The position numbers and the translations under genes are program-made. Below the pieces are notes generated by a model, which was not told the DNA's origin, searched no databases, and saw only the letters and a program-made list of their open reading frames with translations. From NCBI RefSeq assembly GCF_019132875.1, contig NZ_JAHSPF010000001.1, positions 558,001 through 622,000 of the forward strand: a stretch of DNA of 64,000 bases, written 5' to 3'. The stretch is from Erwinia phyllosphaerae (GTDB taxonomy: Bacteria > Pseudomonadota > Gammaproteobacteria > Enterobacterales > Enterobacteriaceae). Shown piece after piece: positions 54,601-63,600 of this stretch. The stretch's first letter is position 1; each line of letters begins with the position of its first letter.

Positions 54601-57600
54601 CACATCGGCAGCGGTAACGTTAATAGTATGCTCGCCATTACCCAGCGTGGCGGCCAGGGCTGGCGTCAGCGTCGCCGTCCAGTTGCCGCTGGCGTCTACG
54701 GTGGTTGCAACCGCATTGCCATCAATGGTTAAGGTTACGGTCTGGCCAGCGCCAGTGGTGCCGGTGGTGCCGCTGATAACCTGATCGACCCCCGCCTCGG
54801 TAGCATTCAGCAAACCATCCACAAACGGAGTGGCAATAGTGACGGCTGGCAGCGTGGTCGCCAGCACTTCGACGCTGGCCTGAGCCGTGGCCGGGTTGCC
54901 TGCGGCATCCGCACTGGCAACCGTTAGCTGATAAGTGCCATCGGCCAGCGCGGCCAGAGAACCCGCCGGGACGGTGGCGCTCCAGGTGCCGTCTGCCGCC
55001 ACCGTGCCGTTAAAGGTCTGGTCTCCGACAGTCACCGTTACCGCCAAGCCTTCCGCCAGGTTGGTGGCTGTACCGGTTAGCGTTTGCTCTGTGGCCGCCT
55101 CGGTGGCGTTGACCAGACCGTCGACGAACGGCGTATCCAGGGTCAGCGTTGGCAGCACGTTAACGGCAACGGTGAGGTCGGTGATATTGGTCGCCACGTT
55201 GCCGCTGGCATCCGTCACCACCACGATAAGCAGGTTGGAACCATCGCTCAGCGCCTGCAGATCGCCGCTGGCAATCGTCGTGCTCCATGCACCGTTAGCA
55301 TCTGCCGTCGCCGCATAGACTTTGTTATTTAACGTGATGCTGACCGGCAGACCCGCGTCAGTGGTGCCGCTTACCACCAGGCCAGCCGCCGCATCCGCCG
55401 CGTTCAATATATTGTCGGTGCCGGAGCTTAACGTGAGGTCCAGCAGCGGCGGCGTGGTATCAACGGTAAAGTCAGAAGAGGCCGTTGCCGTGTTGCCCGC
55501 CACGTCATTGCCGCTGGCGGTAACCGTATTGGTTCCCTGTGAAAGCGCCTGTATGGCCGCTGCCGGAACCGTGGCCGTCCAGTTGCCGTCCACGTCTACG
55601 GTGCCGATATAGGTGGCACCATTCAGCGTTACCGTCACGTTATCGCCTGCCGCAATACTCTGGCTGGTGCCGGTGATCTGCACGTCGTTTTGCGCTTCAT
55701 CAAGGTTAACCGTGTCGTCACTGGTCACCGGATCGATGGTAATGGTCGGCAGATCGGCGGCCTGCGCCACCACGGTAAAGTCGGCGGAAGCGCTGCCCGT
55801 ATTGCCCGCCACGTCGGCTACCGCTACGGTGAGCGTTTGCGCGCCGTCCGGCAGTGCGCTGACGTCCGCAGCCGGAACCGTGGCCGTCCAGCTACCGTCC
55901 GCCTGCACCAGCGCCGTATAGGTCAGGCTGTTAAGCGTGACGGTCACGGTCTGGCCTTCGGTAACGTTGGTGGTGGTGCCGGTCAAAGTAAGATCCTGCG
56001 CCGCCTCGGCCTGGTTGATATAGCTGTCGCCGCTGACGGGATCCAGCGCGATAGTCGGCTGGCTGGCGACGCTGGCGTCAACCGTTACCGTCAGGGCCTG
56101 GGTGGTGACGTTGCCAGCCGCATCGGTCAGGCTGACGCTGACCGGGTACGCGCCGTCGGCAATCCCTTGCGTCACGCTGGATGGCAGGTTAACCGTCCAG
56201 CTACCGTCGTCCTGCACCGTCTGCTGATAGTTGACGCCGTTAAAGGTGACGGTAACCAGCTGGCCTGCTTCGCTCGCCGAAGCGGTTCCCGTGATGGCCA
56301 CCGGCCCGACGCTTTCCGCCGCGTTGATAATGTTATCGCCCGCAACCGGAGCGATGGCCAGCGTCGGTGCCGTAAAGTCGACGTTAACAGAAGTAGCAAT
56401 CACCCCCGTATTGCCTTGCGCATCTGCGGCGGTGACGGTCACCGTCTGGATGCCTTCACCCAGCGCCTGTAGCGTGGCCGCCGTTACCGGCAGCGTCCAG
56501 CCACCGTTAGCATCCACGGTGGCCGTGTAATCCGTGCCGCCAAGGTTAACCGTGACCGTCTGGCCTGCGCCGGTTACGCCAGTGGTACCGCTTAGCGTCT
56601 GATCGCTCTGCGATTCAGCAATGTTCAGATAGTTATCGACAAACGGTGTATTGATGGTCGGCTGCAGCGCAACGGTCACCAGGGTGACGGCCGTCGCGGC
56701 CGTACCAACGTTGCCCGCCGCATCGGTCAGGCTGACGGTCAGCGGATAAGTCCCGTCTGGCGAAGCCTGCAGCAGCCCGGCAGGCAGAGCCAGGCTCCAG
56801 TTGCCGTCGGCCGCCACGGTGGTGGTATAGTTTTGTCCGCTCAGCGTTACGGTAACGAGCTGGCCCTCTTCCGCACCGGTGCTGCCGCCGCTGACGGTAA
56901 TATCGGCCGCCGCCTCGGTAGCGTTCACCACGCCGTCGCCCGCTATGGTATTAAGCGTTACCGTTGGCGCAACGGTATCTACAGTGACCGGAACTGCCAG
57001 CGTACTGGTATTGCCAGCCGCATCCGCAACCGTGACCTGTAACGTATTCGCGCCCTGCGGTAGTGCCTGAAGTTCGGCTGCCGGTACGCTGATGCTCCAG
57101 TTACCCGCCGCATCCACTATGCCGGTATAGGTTGTTGTCCCAACCACAACGGTCACGGTTTGACCGTCGCCCGTAACGCCCGTTGTACCGGTCAGCGTCT
57201 GCGCGGTCGCCGCCTCGGTGCCGTTAAGCGTGCCATCGTTAAACGGCGCGTCGGCCGTGGCCGCCGGCAAGCTGTTAACCTGTACGTTTAGCGTTGCCGT
57301 GCTGGTGGTGGTCGCGCCCGTCGCGTCGGTGACGCTGGCGGTCAACGTATTAGCGCCATCCGCCAGTCCGGCCAGGCTCGCTGCCGGAATAACCGCATTC
57401 CATGCGCCGCCGGTTCCCACGACGCCGGTAAAGGTCTGGCCGTTAAAGGTGACCGTGACCGTCGCGCCCTGCGTTACGCCAGTGGTGGTGCCGGTAACAA
57501 TTAATGAATCCTGCGCTTCCGCCGCGTTCAGATAGCCGTCGGTGCTCAGCGGATCGATGCTGACGCCCGCCGCAGTGGCATCGACGGTAACCTCGTGGCT

Positions 57601-60600
57601 GGTGGTGATGGCGTTGCCCGCCGCATCGCTGACCGCCACGCTGAAGGTAGCCGTGCCGTCAGCCAGCGAGGCCAGCGCCGAGGATGGAATAGCAATGCGC
57701 CATGCGCCGCTGGCGAGCACGCGGGTGAAGTACGCTACGCCGTTCAGCGTCGCGGTCACCTGCTGGCCCGCTTCTACATTGGTCGTGGTGCCGCTCAGAT
57801 ATTGCGTGGTTTGCTGGTCAGCGCCGTTTACCGTGTCGTTGCTGGCAAAAGCGTCAACGGTAATGGTCGGCTGTCCGGCAGGGCTCGCTTTGACGGTGAG
57901 CGGGCTGTCGGTGGTAGTGGTGTTGCCCGCCGCATCGGTTGCGGTGGTGGTGACGACGTAGCTACCGTCCGCCAGATTCCCCAGATCGGCGGACGGAATG
58001 CTCAACGTCCAGTTACCGTCTGTGCCAACCGTGGTGGTGTAGTTAACATTGTTAAGCGTGACGACGATGGCGGAATTCGCTTCGCCCGTACCGCTGACAG
58101 GCAGATCGCTGGCCTGCTCAGTCGCGTTAAGGACGCTGTCTCCGGCAATATCGTTAACGCTAACGGCGGGTGCCTGCGTGTCTACGCTCAACGTCAGACT
58201 GGACGATGCAATGTTGCCTGCCGCATCGCTAACCGTAACGATAGCGACAGTGTCGCCCTGCGGCAGCGTCTGCAAGACGTTGGCCGGAACAATAACGCTC
58301 CAGTTACCGTCGCCGTCGACCGTACCGGTATAGGTGACGCCATTAATCACTACGCTGGCATTCTGGCCGTCGCCGGTGACGCCAGTGGTGCCGGTCAGCG
58401 TTTGCGCCACGGCGGCCTCGTCGGCGTTCAGCGTGCCGTCGGTAAATGGCGTATCCGTGGTCACCGCTGGCAGCGTGGTAATGGCAACGTTTAGCGTGGC
58501 ATTGCTGGTTACGGCATTGCCGTCAATATCGTTCACGCTGGCGCTGACGGTTGCAGCCCCTTCAGGCAATGCCGCCAGATCCGCCGCTGGCACCGTCAGC
58601 GTCCAGCTACCGTTGGCGACCTGCGTTGTATAGTCCACGCCGTTCAGCGTGACGGTCACGGTATTGCCTTCCGGGATGTTAGAAACGGCACCGCTGACGG
58701 TCAGATCGTTCTGCGCTTCGGCGGCATTCAGATAGCCGTCATCACTGATCGTATTGATAGCGACGGAACTGATGTCCGTATTGATATCAAAGCTGCCGGT
58801 AACGCTGGCGGAATTCCCTGCCGTATCACCAACGGAAACGCTATAGGTCTGCGTGCCCGTGGACAGCTGTTCCAGCACGGATGAAGGAATGGTCACGCTC
58901 CAGGCGCCGCTGTCCTGCACGATGCCGTTATAAATCGTTCCGTTTAGCGTGACGGTGACCACCTGGCCCGCCTGAACGTTGGTCGTGGTGCCGCTAATCG
59001 TCTGGTTAACCTGCTGCTCTGCGCCATCAAGGATATTGTTGCCCGCAAAGTTGTCCAGCGTCAGCGTCGGCAACGTGTCGGCATCCGCTACCACGGTCAG
59101 CGTACTCGCGCGGGAAGTGACGTTGCCCGCCGCATCGGCCACCGCTACGGTCAGCTGATAGTCACCGTTAGTGAGTCCGGCCAGGTCGGCAGAAGGAATA
59201 TCCAGCGTCCACTGGCCGTTAGCGCCAACGGTGGTGGTGTAGTCGGTGCCTTCCAGCGTGACGGTAATGGCCGCGCCATTTTCCGCCGTCCCGCTGACGG
59301 TTAGCGGCTGGGTTTGCTCCACCGCGTTTAATATTCCGTCGCCGCTAAGCGGATTGACGGTCAGCGCTGGCGCGCTCAGATCGACCGCAAGCGTGCTGGT
59401 TTGCGTGGTGATATTGCCTGCCGGGTCGCTGGCGCTGACGGCCACCGGATAGCTGCCGTTGGTTAACGCAAGGGTATCCGTGGCCGGAACGGTGACCGTC
59501 CAGCTGCCGTCGTTGGCCACGGTGGCGGTATAAACGATGCCGTTCAGCGTCACGCGCACGCTGTCGCCCGCTTCGCCCGTTCCCGTGATATCCAGCGGCT
59601 GCACCTGTTCGGCAGCGTTCAGGAAATTATCGTCGGCAATAGCGTTGACGGTTAAGGCTGGCGCGGTGGTATCCAGGGTAAGGGTATAAGGCTGGGCAAG
59701 ACTGCCGCCGCTGGCTGGTGTTGCCGTCACGGTCAGCTGATAATCGCCGTCCGCCACGCCTGCCAGCGCCGTCGCCGGAATCGCCGCGCTCCATAAACCG
59801 TTGGCGGCGACGGTGGCAGGATAATCCGTGCCGTTGAAGGTTACGACGACGGCGGTAGTATCGTCCGGCACGCTGCCGGTCACGCTGAAGCCCTGCGCGG
59901 CTTCGGTAGCATTGATAAGGTCGTCGCCGGTAATCGGATTAACGATCAGCGTGGTAGCTACCGCCGTATCCAGCGTGATAGTCGTATCCTGGGTGGTGGC
60001 ATTGCCCGCTGGCGATGTCGCCGTAACGGTCAGCGTATTGTCGCCTTCCGTCAGGTTTGCCAGCGTGCTGGCCGGTACGCTTACCGTCCACTGGCCACCT
60101 GCGCCAACCGTCGTCGTATAGGTATCCCCGCCCAGCGTTACCGCGATGGTGTCGCCTTCGCTGCCCGTCCCGGTAATATTTTGCGCCTGGGTCTGCTCGG
60201 CGCGATCGATGGTGTCATCGCCCGTTACCGGATCGACCGTAAAGGTCGGCACGGCGGTATCAACGGCAAGCCCTACGTTTTGCGTAGAAGTGTTGCCATA
60301 GGCATCGCTGGCGCTAACCTGTAGCGCATATGAGCCATCGGCAAGCGCCGCCAGAGCGGTAGCCGGAACGGTCACGCTCCAGCTGCCGTCCGTCGCCACC
60401 GTGGTGGTATAGGTTTCGCCATTGAGCGCAACGGTAATGCTGTCGCCTGCCGCGCCCGTTCCGCTGACGTCCAGCGGATTGCCTTGCTCATCGGCATTAA
60501 TAACATTATCACCGCCCGCCAGCGGATTTAGCGTCAGCGTTGGCAGCGCCGTCGCGACGGTAATGACTGGCGCAGGCGTAATAGTCGAAGTGTTGCCCGC

Positions 60601-63600
60601 CACATCAGTAACGGTCACCGTAACTTCCGACTGCCCTTGCGGCAGCGCCTGTAGCTCGGCTGGCGTCAGGTTCAGCGTCCAGTTGCCGGCGCTGTTAACG
60701 GTGGCGGTATAGTCCGTGCCGCCCAGAGTCACGGTCACGGTCTGGCCATCGCCCTGTTCACCCGTAGCGCCCGATAGCGTCTGCGCTACCGCCGCTTCAT
60801 CGTTAGTCAGCACGCCGTCGGTAAATGGCGTTTGCAGCGAAGGATCCGGAACGCGATCGATATAGACGTTCAGCGTATTTTCGCTGGTAACCGTGTCGCC
60901 ATTTGCTGCCAGCACGCTGGCCGTGGCCGTTTGTGGCCCTTCGCCCAGCGCCTGCAATGCCGTGGCCGGAACGGTGACCGTCCAGCTACCGTTAGCGGCA
61001 ACGGTGCCCGTATAGTCCTGTCCGCCAAGCGTGAAGGTGACCGTGCTGCCTTCCGCTACGTTGGCCGTGGAACCGGTTACCGTCAGGTCGGTCTGCGCTT
61101 CGGTGGCGTTCAGATAACCGTCCGTGCTAAGCGGATCGAAGGCGACGCTGCTGAGCGTATTATCAACGGTAAAGGTTTTGGTGGTGGTGGCGGCGTTACC
61201 TGCCACATCCGTGATGGTGACGCTAAGCGTTTGCGTCCCGTTTGCCAGCCCAACCAGATCTGTGGAAGGAATGGTAACCTGCCAGGCGCCGCCGCTTTGT
61301 AGCGTGGTGGTGTATTCCACGCCGTTTAGCGTGACCGTCAGCGGCTGTCCCGCCTCCGCATTCGCTACCGTCCCGGTGAGCAGCTGATCGGTCTGCTGTT
61401 CGGCACCATCAATAATGTTGTTGCTGGTAACGTTGTTGATGGTGATGGTCGGCGCGCTGGTATCTACTGTCAGCGACGTGCTGGTGGCTGTCGTATTGCC
61501 GGCCGGATCGGCAGCGGTCACGTTCAGCGTATAGTTTCCGTCTGCCAGCGCGTTAACGGCCGTATTGGGAACGGTAAGCGTCCACTGGCCGTTCGCGCCA
61601 ACTACCACGTTATAGGTGGTGTCATTCAGTTCGACGTTAATCGTGTTGCCGGTTTCGCCCGTCCCGCTAATGACCAGCGGCTGGCTGGCATCGGCAGCGT
61701 TCAGGTAACCATTGGTGGCGACCGTATTTACCGTTACCGCTGGCGGCGTCAGATCGACATCCAGGGTGCGCACCAGTGAGGAAACATTGCCTACGGCATC
61801 CGTGATGCTGACCGATACGTTGTAGCTACCGTCGGTTAGCGCCAGCAGCGCTGAGGTTGGCAGGTCGATGCTCCAGGTGCCGGTGCCATCGGCCGTCGCG
61901 GTATAGGTGATGTTATTCAGCACCAGCGTGACCACGTCGCCCTCTGCGCCATTGCCGGTCAGGGTGACGCCCTGGCTCTGCTCCGCCAGATTCAGGCGAT
62001 TATCATCTGCGATAGGATCCAAAGTCAGCGTTGGTGTAGAAGTATCAACGGTAAAGGTGTTGGTCAGTGAAGAAGTATTGCCTGCGGGATCGGTAGCGGT
62101 AACGGTCAGCGTGTTATCGCCCTGCGGCAGCCCCTGCAATACCGCAGTTGGCAGCTGCACTGACCAGTTGCCGTTTGCGTCAACGGTAGCGGCGTAGGTG
62201 ACCCCGTTCAGTACAACGCTAACCGCCTGGCCGCTGCCGGTGATACCCGTGGTGCCGGTGAGCTGCTGATCGACCGCCGCTTCACTGCCGTTCAGCGCGC
62301 CGTCCGTAAATGGCTCATTCAGCGTGACGGTAAAATCAGGATTAACGGCGGAATCCAGGCTCTGCGTGGTGGTGACCTGATTGCCGTTCTCATCGGTTGC
62401 CGTTGCCGTTACCGTCTGGTTACCGTTGGTCAGAGTACTCAGCGCGCTGGCAGGAACGGTAACGCTCCAGCTGCCGTCGCTGTTGGCGGTAGTTTCATAA
62501 TTCGTATTGTTAAAGCGCACCAGAATACGCGCGCCGAAAGAGACAAAGCGCGTGCTGCCGTGGATCACCAGCGGGCTTTGCGCTTCGGTAGCGTTAATCG
62601 CATTGTCATCGCTGATCACGCCAATAGCGATGGCGCTGAAGGTGTTATCAATAGTGAAACCGCTGGCGGCCGTGGCGGTATTTCCGGCGGTATCGGCCAC
62701 GCTTACGGTAAAGGTTTGCGCGCCGTTAGCTACGCCATAATAGGCCGTGGCGGGAACCAGTATGCTATAGGTGCCGTCCGCCTGTACCGCGCCGGTATAT
62801 TGCGCGCCGTTCAGCGTCATCGTCACAATTTGCCCGGCCTGCACGTTGGTCGTGGTGCCGGTAACCAGCTGGTTAAGATCCTGTTCGGCACCGTCCAGTA
62901 CGCCGTCGCCGGTAAAGGCATCAACGGTGATCGTAGGCTGCGCGGACGCTGAGGCAACAACCGTTAACGGCTGCTGAGCAGAAGCGACGTTGCCTGCGCT
63001 GTCCGTCGCCTGCACGGTGACGCTGTAATTTCCGTCCGTCAGCGCGCTGACGTCGCTGGCCGGTACGCTGACGCTCCAGCTGCCGTTAGCGTCCGCCGTC
63101 CCGTTATAGGTTACGCCGTTTAGCAATACCGCCACGGCAGAGCCCGCTTCGGCCGTGCCCGTTACGTCAAGCGCGGCGGCGTGCTCTGCCGCATTGAGAT
63201 AACCGTCGCCGGAAATCGGCGCAACCGCCAGGGCAGGCGCGGTGGTATCAATGATCAGCGGCGTCAGCGAGGTGGTCTGATTGCCGCCTGCGTCCGTCGC
63301 GGTTACGGTGATATCGTATTTGCCGTCGCCCAGCGTTTGCAGCGTGGATGGCGCGATATTTACGCTCCAGGCACCGTTAGCATCGGCCGCCGTCACATAA
63401 GAGACGCCGTCCAGCGCCACCTGGATAGTGCTGCCCGCTTCCGCCGTCCCGCTGACCGCCAGCGGCTGGTTTTGCGCCTGGCTATTAATCGTGCCGTTAT
63501 CGCCCGGCACGGTGACGTTTAACGCAGGAGTGGCAGTGTCCACCGTAAACGGCGTAGAGCCTGATGCCGTATTGCCCAGTGAATCGGTTACCGTAACGAC